Shown: positions 1 to 12,425, counted from the first letter of the stretch. The stretch is DNA of 64,000 nt from Typhlomys cinereus (GCA_023101885.1 JALPQD010000089.1:4511087-4575086), one strand, 5' to 3'. The notes: generated from the sequence alone by a model not told the origin. Made by a program: numbers and translations.

Positions 1-1945
1 AGGATTGATACATTAGAGAAAATGAATACGTATGTGAAATGTGAATGTTCAGACTTAGTGCCAAGGATTTTATGACTATTGAGCTCCAATTGATTAGGAA
101 ATATTTATTTCCGGAGTGTAAAAAATTGTAAACAAGGCGCTCTCTTACCCAGATGCAAGCCATACACATAATCAGACAATATGGATAGTTTATATTTGGG
201 GGATTTCTAAGTAACATCATTATATTAGTAGGAAGTATCGCATGTCATGAAGTTGGAGGGAATGGCAGTTATCAGATCTCAATACCTTATAGTATGTTTT
301 TTAGATACATGTTTTTGGAAAATTTACCCATTAAAAACCTTAAGAAATTATAAGTGAAAACAAAAAGATTCACAGTAGAAGCAAACTATAAAAATAGTGT
401 GAAAGGAAAGTATAAGCAGGGATGGGCTGGGTTGGGGGCAAAAACATATAATTTCATTGTATGTATATGAAAGTATCAAAAAAATAAAAAAGAAAAACTT
501 TGCACAATACACTGCTAAGTAGAAAGTCAACACAGGAATTCTATGCTCAAGGAGCCTCCCTTGCTCCCTGTATTGGCAGTCACTCAGAGAGACAACTGAA
601 GAAACAGAAGTATCATTAAAGAAGTTAAATGATGAATCCCAGAAAATAATAATGGCTAAATTAATCAGTGAGGAGCACACCCATTATTCATATGTTAAGG
701 CAAAGTTAATAAATCTAGCAATTAATTAATGAATTGACAAAGACCTAAATAAATGGAAAAACTATCATAGCCAAAAGTTGGAAGACAGAACTTTAAAGAT
801 CATGACAATCCCTAAATCTTTCTTTATTTGAATTATACAGTCACAATCGAATTATAGAATCTTTTTTTTATTTTTGGGTAAGAATTGGCAAACTTGTGAA
901 AGAAAATGCTATCTAATTCAAAACTTGAAATAAACATATGTCTATAAGGATACTGGGATACAGACAAAACACACTAATATTAGATCAATGAAAAAAGGGG
1001 AAAAAAACAAGAAGAACATTCATGAGCAGTTAGTTTCAATCAAGGCACCACATTAATCCAGCTGATAGAGGATCCGTGAGGTGAGCACCAACAAGAGACA
1101 TTCAAATATCAAAACGTGGGGAAACGCAGAAAAAGGAGCAATGTGGGCAATTCTTAACTAAATTCAGAAATCTGGACTGATAGCAAAGATTTGGTGTAGA
1201 TTTTCAAAACTGAGAGAAAAAGATCTTGAAATCAGTGCTGAGAAGCACGCATAGAGGATGCTAGATTTGGGGTAGATAAAATGCATATACAAGCAGTGGA
1301 ATCCCACAAATCACCATGACTTGAATTCTCAGCAAAGACAAATTAAAAGGATAGATCGGCCATGCCACTGTTGTTTAAATTTCTTTGATTATTCCTTGAT
1401 TATTTAATACTTTAGTCACTTAAATTTTACCCTTAAGTTTAAATCTCTACATTTAAGAGTAGTTCTCTGCTTCAGGCACAAAATTCTTTCATCCTCACAA
1501 ATATTTGAGGTAGCCATTCTTTCTTTTTGAATTTTTGTCTTTCACATTCTCATAACTAACTTTGCTTTATCCATAGAGTATGCATGCAGATACTATAATG
1601 CTGTCTCCAGATATCTGCTCTGAATATAAGATGGTTTCCATCCTCTGATATTTCTTACATTAAATCATTGTGATATCATTATAGCCTTTAATATTATAAA
1701 AATTGTTTTGGTTCTAGTTTTATTTTTGTATTCCTTCTTACTCATAACGCAAAAAATCTGGATATGGTTGCTGTTTAATACATATTTTTTGAAGGAATGA
1801 AAATTCAAACTTATTTGGGCATTTCACACAAGGGTTTCAAATGTAATGTCTCTTAATTGGGCAAATTCATTGTTTCACTAGTTCAAAAACACAATCCTGC
1901 TTTTGTAGCATTTTTTCCCTATAAAACCTATTCATTGTTTTGTAA
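1..1945. other. unassigned AT-rich intergenic/intronic sequence
   Basis: No repeat family, exon or RNA gene could be recognised here. The sequence is AT-rich with short A and T runs and frequent stops in all frames. Any open frames are short and have no conserved motif. Ancient, decayed repeats could be present but are not identifiable by eye. Confidence 0.5.
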
Positions 1946-1949
1946 TGTC

Positions 1950-2332
1950 AGTGCTGTAATAAATTGCTGACCCACACCACTTAGGGAAACAAGGAATTTT
2001 TATTGATTCATAGTTCTACGTTGTAGATCATCATGGCAGCTGAACTCATACCAGTTGAGAGAACTGTCCTGTTGCATCTGAAGCAGAAACAGATGATGAA
2101 AAAACATTGTTGCAATCTTTGCCAAAATTCAAACCAGTTTTCTCCATCTTATCCACGGCCTTAGTGAAATGGTCCTGAACATCAAAGTTGGGTCTTCCCT
2201 TATCAGCTTTGCAATTGAAGCAATCTCCTATATATGCCTTCCCAGAGTTCTACCTTGACTGAACTGTTATTCATAGATGTACCCAACTACCCACATCTAT
2301 TATCAAACTGACAGCTGAAACTAGCAGGCATG
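1950..2332 (+). repeat. URR1-like rodent interspersed repeat, degraded
   Basis: The order of short blocks matches a rodent repeat that I associate with URR1 (non-autonomous hAT-Charlie-like): a 'tttttattgattcatagtt' block, a 'catcatggcagctg' block, and an end resembling 'aaactgacagctgaaacta'. The same blocks recur near 4.1-4.6, 27.1, 28.0, 30.3, 39.2, 43.9 and 62.0 kb. The family name is from memory and tentative; the repetition within the window is seen directly. Confidence 0.5.
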
Positions 2333-2669
2333 AACATCTTTCCCTTCTGCATTGTGATAAAACTATTGTATTTCATACCAAACCTAAAAATGAACACTTG
2401 AAAGGGGCCAGAGAACACCGTAATTGACTTGAGTCAGTCATGTGAATAAATGAGTACATTTTTTGTCAAAATATTAACTGTGCTAGAGGGAAAGATGTTG
2501 TTGCAATATAGATATTATAAAATTACAGTGTCAGGACTAGGACTAAAATGTATTGGATAAAATATTTATTTCTAACATTCAACAAGAGAATTTGAAAATC
2601 CTATTGGAAAAAAATATATTTCCCCTTTTTCTTTACTATAGAATTAATTTTGCTATAACTCCAAGATAT

Positions 2670-2872
2670 TTCAGTTGGAGGTCTCTAAACAGCTAGCTTG
2701 CTGGCAGCTTGCTCTGGGGATTTCAAGGCTCTGACTCCAGAGAGTGGGAATACACAGTGGGCTTTAACACCAACTGGACATCTTTAGGGGCAATCTTAGT
2801 ATTATCTTAGTATTACTTGTTTTTGCTTGTGTAGCAGTCACTGTAATCACTGAGCCATATCCCTAGTCCCAC
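2670..2872 (-). repeat. B4-like SINE fragment (minus)
   Basis: The interval reads like the reverse complement of the rodent B4 (ID-B1 composite) SINE: a 'ctagcttgctggcagcttgctc' type block, a B1-derived middle, then a tRNA-derived end 'cactgagccatatccctagt'. It is heavily diverged, so this is an old copy. No TSD was found. Confidence 0.5.
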
Positions 2873-3710
2873 TTGCCTGATGTTGCCGTTTTCTTTAGGC
2901 TTCACAGAAGGCATTCTGTTATGGAAACAGGATTCGAAGCAGTAGTGATGGTTCCTCTTGTGATGTCAGGAGCAACAATCTCCTTGGAAAAGTCTGCCAG
3001 CAGTACATACATAGACTCTGAAATGAGTTAGTTCAAGTTCTTCCATCTAGTAATTCTGGTTTCAAAAACACATATTTAGGAAATAACAGCACGAGGATAA
3101 GAGTTTATATAAAAGAGTTTTCATTGCAGAGTTATTTGCATTAAGAAGTAAATTGGCATGACCTGATTGCATACACACACCAGACTGGTTTAACAAATTC
3201 TGGCACATTTATATGATGAAATATAATAGTGCTAATAGAAAATTATGTGCATTACAATTTAATGTAAGGGAAAATGTTCATAATGCAGTTTGTGTACATG
3301 CTAGCTATGAAGCTGCATGAACTATGAAATTTCAATTTTGTGAGAAGAAAATATGCATGCATATATATGTGTGTGCACATGGTGCATTTTCTTTAAAAAC
3401 AGCACTCACAGATGAAAAAAAAAAAAAGCACTTACTCAGCTTTAGAAGAACCATGTGTCCTGTATGTCATTAGCTCAACTCTTATTTTTTTCTGGTGCCC
3501 TATAAATTCCTTTTGTTCCATGTTATACCATTTCAGTATTTTGTGTAAAGGATTTAATACTTTTGCTCATCCAGTTGATATTAGTAATCATTCCCACCAT
3601 CACTGTTGCTATGTCTGTCAATTCTCTGGACAATAATCAAATTTATTAGCTGGGTTTCCCCAAGTCCTCTGTGTCACAACTGTGAAGGAAATACCTAAAG
3701 ACATGACTTT
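2873..3710. other. unassigned sequence
   Basis: No repeat family or gene was recognised. It contains a 16-A run near 3412-3427 and an alternating AT/GT patch near 3352-3382. The open frame starting at the A run has no motif and is read as chance. Confidence 0.5.
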
Positions 3711-3714
3711 TTTT

Positions 3715-4015
3715 TATTTTGTGATCTACTAGGTTTATCCAGGGCTGTAATTAATTTTGGAATTAGGGCTCACTAGTACCCATTAATGGTACAACTAAAG
3801 GCCACGGCTGCCTCATCTGCGTTCAACAGGAAGGGTCATGCTGGCAGACTGTTGAGTTGACCCAGTGCAGACAGCAGCAACTGTGAGTTGACAATTACAA
3901 TCACTGTGCCCTGCCTCCAAGATGGCATTTCACAGATTTTTTTCCAGCTTTCCAGATCATACATTCTATTTGTCTCTCTTTTGTTGGTATTGGAATTTGC
4001 CTACATGTTGTAGAT
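3715..4015 (-). repeat. old LINE-1 3' UTR fragment (Lx-like, minus)
   Basis: Blocks such as 'gtgatctactaggtttatcc', 'aactgtgagttgacaattac' and 'gatggcatttcacaga' match, in the same order, the 3' UTR of older rodent LINE-1 (Lx-type) as I know it from mouse. It is non-coding, 5'-truncated and well diverged. A related 3' UTR lies at 60.48-60.66 kb. Confidence 0.5.
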
Positions 4016-4059
4016 AAATTCGTGATCAAAAATTTACTGGGGAATACGGATTGCCTGGT

Positions 4060-4625
4060 CACAGATCTTGCTCCAGGTTGATAGGAGAGTCCACACCAAT
4101 ACCAGTGGCTGAGGAAACTGACCACACTATATCCACATAGTCATACCACTTCTACTTTTTTTTTAAGGGGAACAGGCAATTTTATTTGTGTTTATGATTA
4201 TTTGGTTACAGCCCAGAATTTGAGCCTCCACTTATTAAGTCAAAATCTCTATCTATTGCAGTAAGAATAAAATTAAGTGATTCAGATAACGTGCATAATC
4301 TAGCTTTCAAGAGGCTAAGGGAGGCCATAGAGTCACATGACTTCAGAGAGGAGATTAATCCTTACTTGACAGACCAGCATGTCTGACAAAGTATACAGAA
4401 GGATGTCAACTTCCTCTACCAGTTCCCTCCATTGTATTTACCAGCTCAGGAACTAGTCCCACCTACCACGGGCTGGGTTTTCTCCATCAATTAGATAATC
4501 TCCTGCAGGCTTGTCAGGGTTTAACACAACTTTTAATTCTTTACAACTGTGCCCAGTACTCCGAGTCTTCGGTTGCCAAGTTGACACCAGTATCTAACTA
4601 TGACAGTAGGGTTCCCTGAGCGTCA
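4060..4625 (+). repeat. URR1-like repeat, interrupted
   Basis: The left part (about 4060-4147) and right part (about 4335-4625) both align with the URR1-like copy at 39.2-39.56 kb: 'gagtccacaccaatacc', 'agaccagcatgtctgac', 'agataatctcctgcaggctt', 'caagttgacacc'. About 190 bp in between, starting with a T run near 4152, has no counterpart in the 39-kb copy. It looks like a later insertion, but no clear TSD was seen. Confidence 0.5.
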
Positions 4626-4904
4626 GAGAGGGGGTAGTATGAATGACTTGCTTAGTATTGAACAACTAGACTTCATGTACTTTCAGACCCTGGAGCAATC
4701 ATGAAACTCCACATTTCCTACTGTTCCCTGCAAAGGAAAAATTTTTTGATTAATACTGAGGATAACATTTGTAGGAGCATTATATTCAGATGGTAGTTTG
4801 ATTCTACCTCAGTGTAGCTCAGCAAACATGGCAGTTCCTTCCTCCCTGAAGCCTATGGCCTCCTCAAGCATGGGCTTTTGAGTTAACCACTTTGAAAATT
4901 TTTT

Positions 4905-5205
4905 ACTTTAATATTTGTGACAGTGTGTAATGTGTGTAGTGTGTTGGCATGCATAAATGCACTCAGGGTGTCTTGCTTTGCCATTTTCTGCCTTACTATC
5001 TTGACACAGGGCCTCAGTGAACCCTGAGCTAGGCTGACACACCGAGCCCCAGTAAGCTTCCTGTCTCCATCCCTTCTAGTGCTGGAGTTAGAACACATCT
5101 GATCATGATTGACTTTTTCAGTGTGTTCTGGGTATTAGAACTCAGCTACTCAACTTTGTACAGCAAGCACTCTTACGGTGGCACCTCCTCTGTGCACCAT
5201 TTAAA
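4905..5205 (-). repeat. B4-like SINE (minus)
   Basis: It opens with a degenerate (TG)n tail. A B1-derived block follows ('cttgacacagggcctcagtg', then 'gctaggctgacacaccgagc'), then an ID/tRNA-like end ('gtattagaactcagctact', 'agcaagcactctta'). This order fits the reverse complement of a rodent B4 SINE. It is moderately diverged. Confidence 0.55.
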
Positions 5206-6109
5206 AAAAAAACTATCTCTACTGAATGTCTTTTTAAAAATCTTTTTCCAAGATCACTAAGAGCTGTTCAGTGAGCAGACAAAGAGAAATATAAGAACCT
5301 TAGTGTTCAGTATTCCACTACCCCATCTCTCACTTTCACATTCCCCATGCCAAGTAGAGGCTGAAATGAAGCTCGGCATCTACGACAAATGTCAGCACCT
5401 GTGTCTGGATGGAGAAAGGCTTTCAGGTCAAACTCCTGAGCTTTGGGAATGAGACTCCCCAATTACCAGTGCAAAAATCCCAGAAGAAGCTAGTACAGGC
5501 ACCATTTTAATAGCTACCATGTTAGATATTCTAGATACAAGCTATACCAGGAAGAAACAATTTGAGCAATTGCTTGGGGGATAAAATTCATAAGCTCATC
5601 ATACTACTTGTTTATACCGAGGTGTTATACCCCTCACGGCTGAAATGTTGAAGGTGGAAGAGAGATAGGGAAGAGAGTTTCTGCAGCATTTCTTCTCCCA
5701 GTTCTTTGGGAAGCTTCCCAAGAGAATCCATCTGTCTTTCCTTGGCCAGGTCTGGAACACAGCTGTGCAAAGATTTTAGATTTAGCTGGTCTTTACACCT
5801 TTCACAACCTAGGTCTTCTCACCAGAACCTGTTACTCAAGAGATCTACAGGCCTCAGTACATTTTGAGATCTTTTTAAGGGACACACTCATTCTCTCCCA
5901 ACGTGTTTGAGTACTAAGCAAGGGACAGAAGGACTCCAGCATTAGAAAATGATCAAACTGGTAAGGATTTGATGCTGCATTTTCCTGCAGACAAGCATCA
6001 GGAGTAACGAGGACAACAGACCTCTCTGTGCTTGTTTCAGGGGCTGAATTGACAGGTAGCTGGTTTTCACTAATGGCAACTCTCCAGCGGTATGAAGACA
6101 CTGCTCTGT
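5206..6109. other. unassigned sequence
   Basis: No repeat or gene was recognised. Base composition is a little less AT-rich than the flanks. Short open frames overlap on both strands near 5.8-6.1 kb without recognisable motifs or a splice-site arrangement I would trust. Confidence 0.45.
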
Positions 6110-7175
6110 ATTTGCCCACGCAACTGCTCTTAAGATTTGTGTATTTTTGCTGTATATTTATAATATTACTCTTCTATGACTGTCCCTGCCTCCCTGTTTA
6201 TGTTCTACAAAAATACTTCAGTTGGTTCTCAGAACAGAGGATTGCTGTCATCCACAGATTCATGTGGATCCATTTCTTATTGTTCTATTCTATTTGATTA
6301 TCTATCGCCCCTTCTATTGTATATCACAATATTGAATACTGTAGCTAAATGATGCCTTAAAGCAAGTCAGGTAAATGCCGCTCATATGGGTATTTCTCAA
6401 TATAGTTTTTCTATACCTGCTCCTTTGCTTTTTCATATAAATTTTCAATTCTTCCATGAACTTATAGAAAATAAAACCTTGAAAAATAGGTACATTATAT
6501 ATGAGTGTGAAAAGAATTTGCATAGTTTCAGTTTTTGCCCAAACAATGATGTGACTTTAAAGTAGTCAGTTGCATTTATTTCTCACCAGACTGTATTTTT
6601 TTATTCATTTTTCTTTATTATTACATGGTCTGGCACTTTTAGAAGTACATTGAATACTACCGGTGAGAGCTGATATTCTAACCTTATTTCTGACCCAGGA
6701 GGAAATAATTACTTCTGTCTTTCTCATTTAGGTATGTAATATAAGCCACAGATTTTGTGTGCAGATGTTTATAAAGTATAAGATGTTTTCTGTTCTTAGA
6801 TTTTTTTCAAAACTTTTATGATATGGGTGATAGATTATTTCCCAATGAATTTTTTTCACATGTATGGTCAGATAATGTTTCTTCTTAGGATACTAATATG
6901 GATGGGTATATTATTGATATTTGAATTCCATACCAGCTTTGCATCACTGAGATTAAAATTTTTGGTGTGGAGTCTTATTACTTTACCTGTATAAATATTT
7001 TCTAGTGCATTCAGGAGAGGTTTCAGCATGTAGTTTTCTTATTTTGTATTCTCTTTGCTCTCTTGGTATCAAAATAACTCTAATTTTATAAAATAAATTG
7101 GGAAATGTCTTGTCCTCTTCCTACAATTTTCTGAAAGTTATTGTTTAGATTTGGTGATAATCCTTACTTTATTCT
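6110..7175 (-). pseudogene. ancient LINE-1 ORF2 remnant (minus)
   Basis: Read on the minus strand, this is a decayed part of LINE-1 ORF2. The 6.24-6.38 kb part matches the reverse-transcriptase downstream region ('gttctattctatttgatta', 'aatactgtagctaaatgatg'). The 6.64-7.17 kb part matches the region upstream ('attgaatactaccggtgaga', 'ccataccagctttgcatcac'). Reading frames are broken throughout and divergence is high. It is older than the other LINE-1 copies in the window and was probably inserted before the rodent radiation. Confidence 0.6.
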
Positions 7176-7176
7176 A

Positions 7177-7576
7177 TGAATATGTTCTTGTAAAGGAGAG
7201 GAAAAAAGAAAGGGAGAGAAGTAGAAAGTAAGGAAAAATGGGAAATAAAGTAGTTCTTTATTAGCAGCTAAATATCTAATTGCTTTGGATAGGAGGAGAA
7301 CTTACGGATTTGGAAGACCAGTGTTGTGTGATGTGCATGATACAAGCAGATTTTAAATGTGATAAGTGATTTTAATTGGATGGAAGTCACTTACATAGCC
7401 CTGAAGTGTTTGTCCGCAAATCATTTAATAGTTGAAAGGGGGAAATGATATAGAGCACAGAATTAGGAAAAGAGTCATAACTGGCATATCCAATATGCAA
7501 AAATTACAGATTCCCCCAGATAATATCCAAAAACATAATACCAGTGCTGTAACATCTGAGATTGTAAAATATGAAT
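7177..7576. other. unassigned sequence
   Basis: AT-rich sequence with a purine-rich patch near 7195-7250. No repeat family or gene was recognised. Confidence 0.4.
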
Positions 7577-8966
7577 GTAATTTTTCATTATTTTTTTCTC
7601 CTTTTATGAACATATTGAATATTCATCCCAGCTTCCCTCCTTCCCCCTCTCTTCCATTCTCTCCCTTCCCTTCATTATTCCATCCCACTCTTTCACCTGC
7701 ATGCTTCGATGGACTTTAGGGTTCACTCTAGCTTGTCTACTCCTGTGTGGGTTCAGTCCTCTGTAGTGAAACAACTTACTTTTCTTCAAGCCACCCCACT
7801 GGTATGTGCATTTCCCTTCACTCATCCAGCTTTAAACCCAAAGGTTTCCACTCTGAGTTCCCATTCTATAGGTATTATAACAGCTGCCTACAGAGCAGTG
7901 TGATATGTACTGTCTTTCATATCTATAAGTTTATTGACTGTCTTCCCTATTGATCTATTTCCTTCCTTTTTTTAAAGATTCTTGCTCTAATTTATAGTAA
8001 TGGGTACCATTCTGATAAATGGGTCTTGGAAAGAAGTTGGATGTCTTCTTGGTACTCATGCCACTATTATACCGGTGGTAACCTGTTGCTTTATATTGAA
8101 ACTTATGGATCTCATGATGTTGATGGGCTTATGATAATTTCTCTCTCCCAGCAGCTTCTACAGTTTTCCTTGATACTGTATCAGTTATCTAGCAAGGAGA
8201 AAGTCCTCAGACCAGTTCCTGTGATATATTCTGTCCATGTTCTTGATCCATTTGTGTTGCATATTCACTAATAGGGTCTCACTGACAGTTTTTGGAAAGC
8301 AACCGAGAGCAATGGCAAAAGTCTATAATGTTTGGGGGCCTTTAAGACCAATATTTTATTAGGAAGTATCACATTCCTGTTATTTCTAGTATAATTTTGT
8401 CCTTGGGTTCTAAGTGGACCAGCTCAAGGCTTTTATTTTATTATTTTTCCCTGTTTTCCTTATTCTATGCTCCTCTTCATAGGGACTGCTCATTCTTATT
8501 CCTTTCTTTAAAAGACATTTTTAACATATTACTAGTCTAGGATGTTCCTTTGGGATTACTTCTACCATCTTTGGGTTTTTCTATAAGTTTCTCTGTCCTT
8601 CCTATCTTCCATGTCCTGCCTTCCTCCCTTCCCCTCATTCCCAACTATGTATTTTTTTCAATTATTCCCTCCCTCACCCTTTTCCTGTGATCCTAAATCT
8701 CCCTTTTAAAAGATTTCAGCCTAACCATCCTTTCCCACCTTTCCATTCTTAGGTATTTTTTGAGTTTTCTGGCTCGTACAGTGCTTCTAATTCAAGTATA
8801 TTGACAAGGATATCAGTTCAATCATCTACATATTAGAGAGAATCTCTGTGTCTGAAATACCTCATTCAATATTAAAGTTTCCTGTTCCATCCATTTGCAG
8901 GAACGTTACATAATCTTATCCTTTCTGATGGCTGAGAAATATTCCATTGTATACATGTACCAGGTA
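7577..8966 (-). pseudogene. 5'-truncated LINE-1: 3' end of ORF2 plus 3' UTR (minus)
   Basis: The right end (about 8820-8966) is the reverse complement of the LINE-1 ORF2 C-terminal coding region. Its 'gatggctgagaaatattccattg' block matches the full-length element at 50338-50360. Leftward lies a long non-coding 3' UTR with a pyrimidine-rich tract on this strand (polypurine in the element's sense) near 7625-7700. The 7.62-8.33 kb part reappears in inverted orientation at 28.81-29.52 kb, so both belong to one LINE-1 subfamily. That 3' UTR differs from the 49-kb element's. ORF2 has been lost apart from its tail. Confidence 0.7.
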
Positions 8967-10378
8967 CCACATTATAAATATAATTTTAAGAAGCATGGCA
9001 TAAACCCCAAAATAGAAGTATTACATTAAAAAAGAGACAAGTATGTTCTTTAAAAGTGTTTATAATGCTAAATTCAAAAAGGAAACCTCAATTTTAAAGA
9101 ATGTGCTAAAAGGGAAAATTACCGCTCATTGAGTTTGTATAAGTTAATTAGTTATTCTGTAATTCTACAATCAGGTAGGAGTCTGAACCAAAACATTGTC
9201 TAAAAATAAAAGGTTCAGCCAACAACATGGACAGGTTTATTTACAGCCAGAAAAAAGTAAGTGAAGCACAGAAAATGGAATTGGGGGTGAAAGAATTTGA
9301 TCACAGCTTGTATCTGTCTACTTTGAACATGATTTGGGGAGTTGGCTGCATATTATTGGCTATGACAGTAAGTTACAGTATGTTTACACATTGAGTTCCA
9401 TTACAATTCACTGTGAGCACAGAAATCCTTGAGAAAAATTAAATACACACTTTATATCTAATATAACATGTTAAATTCCATCTATTTATGTAGGCAGCTT
9501 TAGCCCTAACATAATAGAGACAAAAAATAAAAATTAAATATAATACTTGTCCCCAGGCTAGTATTCTCCTACAGTGAAAATGGTATAAAAGATGTTATTT
9601 GCTCTAGTGATAAATTGAAAAGTGGATAATAAATGATATTAACTTCATAGTAGTGACAAATTTACCAAAGTTTGTTAAAGATATAGTTTCAGTATGAAAT
9701 GGATGAATTCTTATGAAATATACCCTGGAATAATTAGTGAATAAGCATGATATATATGTTACCTTCAAATACCTCAAAATTTCTTTCTATTCTCTTTCTC
9801 CTTCTCTCCTCTTTTTCTCTCTCTTTCTCTCCCTCTCTCTCCTCCCCCTTTCAAAGTATAAAGCAGTTAAAATGCATGTTAATAATAAACAAACCTCAAT
9901 GTGGAACATTCATATGTTTTAAGTTACTTTTTGTGTATCTGAAGTTATTTACAACTAAAAAGATTTTGTTTAAAAAATAGAAAGGATGAAAAAAGTTTCT
10001 AAAACAAATGAAAATAAGCCCTTGAATGATTAGCCATTGGTTCCCTACTGTGAGCCATGTTAATCAATGCTTCAACAGATGCATAATATTATTCTATACA
10101 TGAAGGTTTTGCAGTACTAAAATGACAACCCCAAAATGATACCTACCACAGAGTCTAGGGTATCAAATGCACTCAGTGAATGTTGATTTCTTTGTGTGAT
10201 AACCCTGGTAGGTTTTTGCATGGTTGGTCTTTATTATTATTAGTGACAAAGTTTGGGGACCCAAGTATATCATGGCAGACTTTCAAATTAGCCATGCATC
10301 TCAATTTCCATTTCTATTTTATTTTGTTTGCACTTCTGGCTTCTTCTCACTATGCAGTTCTTCCTGATTGAAGCCTAG
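8967..10378. other. unassigned AT-rich sequence
   Basis: No repeat family, gene or RNA was recognised. A CT-rich low-complexity tract lies at about 9785-9850. Open frames across that tract are products of simple repeats. Confidence 0.5.
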
Positions 10379-10379
10379 T

Positions 10380-10910
10380 CTAAGATTGTTAAATAATAAG
10401 CCTCATTTAAGAGGAAAAATATACCAAGGTTATGCAAGATACTCCACACAAGTCAGGATTGTAGCAGCCAAGATATAGCCACAATTTGATTGGACCTTGC
10501 CTAACCTGCACAATGATTGACATATCAACAACCCCCCCCCAAAGTCTAGCACGGATTGCACAGGAGAAGGCTTCAGGCAGTAAGATCCTCAAAGGCAAGG
10601 GGTTAAACAGTCATAAGTTGCCATGCTAGTGGGCAGCTCAAGAAAGGGCCCCAAGCTATGACACTGAGTCCTGAACCCTCACTAGTGTATACAACTCAAA
10701 GGGAAATTCATCATCTACATAAACAGATGCTCTGGAGAATGGGAGGAAGAAAGCAGGAAGCACCAAGAGAGGAGGAGGGTGGGAAGGGGGTAGAATGCAA
10801 TGGGGCACAATATGGGAAGGGAGGGGGAGAGAGAAGAAGAGGAATACCTATTGAGCTTGTATGATTAGGCAAAAAAATGTAATAAAATAAATAGGAAAAA
10901 ATGTCCGCTT
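10380..10910 (+). repeat. LINE-1 3' UTR with A-rich tail (plus)
   Basis: The end (about 10847-10900, 'cctattgagcttgtatga' followed by A-rich 'aaaaaaatgtaataaaataa') matches the 3' terminus of the full-length LINE-1 at 49.16-49.22 kb read on its own strand. A GA-rich polypurine tract at about 10740-10845 is typical of rodent LINE-1 3' UTRs. The left boundary is approximate and no TSD was found. This copy is severely 5'-truncated and contains no ORF2. Confidence 0.6.
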
Positions 10911-11770
10911 TAGTTTTCTAGTCTTATACAGTAACAAGACATTGAAAGTAGTACCATTCCATATTAAGTTCTCAGGATTTTCAGATGGATTAGCACCAAA
11001 ACCACCAATCTCATAGATTGTGGAAAGTTTAGCAGTGAGAGTTTCAAATATCATTCAGCCTGTAAACTTTAAGGCGGGTTACTTTGTAACCCTGTACATT
11101 CCTTATGGTAATGTATTTTTTACCCTGTAGCTGAATGGTTAAACCTTTGGAGTTTGCAGACCGTTTTTCATGCATACCTACATGAGCCTAACTTATGTAT
11201 CTCTACCACTACGATCACATCTCCCACAAGCTCAATGGGGTTTACTGGGCACTCCATGTCATATAGCTGACAAAGGACAGGCTTCTCACTGGACTTCCCT
11301 GTTATGTAAACATAGGCAGACCTACGATGTTTCTCTTGTGACTTCTTTATGTTATTAGGAAACTCAGGAAAGATTTGAATCCAGACTCTGCTTCTCCTTA
11401 CTAAAACATTCCAATTAGGCATAGAATCACTAGTCTATGAAGTGGTGCATTAGTTTAAGCCTCCACAATTTGATTGCTATGGATTCATTCTGCATCTATA
11501 GAGCTCTGTGGAATAAATGTTCTCAATGGACTTGTGGATAAGATCCCAAGCTGCCTGTGAAAACAGATTGAAAAGTTTAAACTAAGGAACTCGCCAATTA
11601 CATTGTGTGCTCAAGACAGGAAATTAAAGAGGAAAAATCAAATTCAGGAACAAAATATTGAACAGAGATTTGTTAGTTTGCTTGTTTGTTTTTTAATATT
11701 TGGTGCTTCTAACATGCACACTTTTCTCTGTTTTACACCTATCCAATCTTCTTTATTTGATTGATTGTTG
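10911..11770. other. unassigned sequence, repeat-poor
   Basis: No recognisable repeat or gene. It begins the repeat-poor interval that runs to about 18.3 kb. Confidence 0.45.
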
Positions 11771-11779
11771 ACTCTATTG

Positions 11780-11949
11780 ATGGGTGATCGGCTCAGTTCA
11801 GCCAGAATCCCCAGAGGCAAGGTCAGCGGGATGATGAATCCTCAGCTGAATGGCTGGGGGTCTTTGTGGAGCAGTCGCCTCCCAGCATGAGCGCTTTGAG
11901 TATGCAGAACACATCGTCTCAGCCTGAAGCTGGCAGTTAGAGCGCGCGG

Positions 11950-12037
<88 letters not shown>

Positions 12038-12425
12038 CAGCGCTTTCCCCTCAAGTGAAGCAGCATTAGCAACTGCAGTCCTAGCTTCCCAGGCTAAAAC
12101 CAGCGGCCACTGCCTGATTATCTGGAGGAGCGCGGGGAGTCCAGTATCCGGGGCACCAGCTAGCACACAGCTGTCACAGCTCTTGGGAAGCAAACACTTC
12201 TTTCCAGCTGCTTCCCGGTCCCTGGCAAGAAGGCGCCCTCTTCCAAAATCCTGTCCGTCCGGGAAGAAGCTTGTTCCGTGATTAAGGTAAGCTCGTTTCC
12301 TACTTGCTGTCTTTCCTAGCCAGCCAGCTATCTCCCAAACCACTTGCAGGTGAGTGGGTGCTTGCCTCCTTAGGCATTGCAAAAATCTTCTTACTCCTAG
12401 CATTTATTTCAACGGAGAAAAGTCT
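11780..12425. promoter_or_regulatory. candidate CpG-containing promoter / non-coding first exon
   Basis: This is the only sizeable stretch outside transposons with dense CpG and GC-rich character ('gagcgcgcgggcgca', 'gaggagcgcggggagtcc', 'ctgtccgtccgggaag'), set in AT-rich surroundings. A strong splice-donor match AAG|GTAAGC follows base 12286, and CAG|GTGAGT follows base 12349, both on the plus strand. There is no convincing long start-codon frame: an ATG pair near 11832 opens only a very short frame. I infer a plus-strand promoter with an untranslated first exon ending near 12286. A fortuitous GC-rich patch remains possible. The microsatellite at 11952-12036 lies inside it. I do not recognise the gene. 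Confidence 0.4.
11952..12036. repeat. (CA)n microsatellite
   Basis: An almost pure CA dinucleotide array with a single TA interruption near 11981. It gives rise to spurious Val-Cys repeat open frames on the minus strand. Confidence 0.95.

Noticed and set aside
11952..12036. Periodic sequence as a CRISPR-like array
   Set aside because: It is a dinucleotide microsatellite with no repeat-spacer structure. The window is eukaryotic.
11798..12403. 201-codon open frame on the minus strand
   Set aside because: Its core is translated (CA)n giving Val-Cys repeats. The flanks have no recognisable domain.
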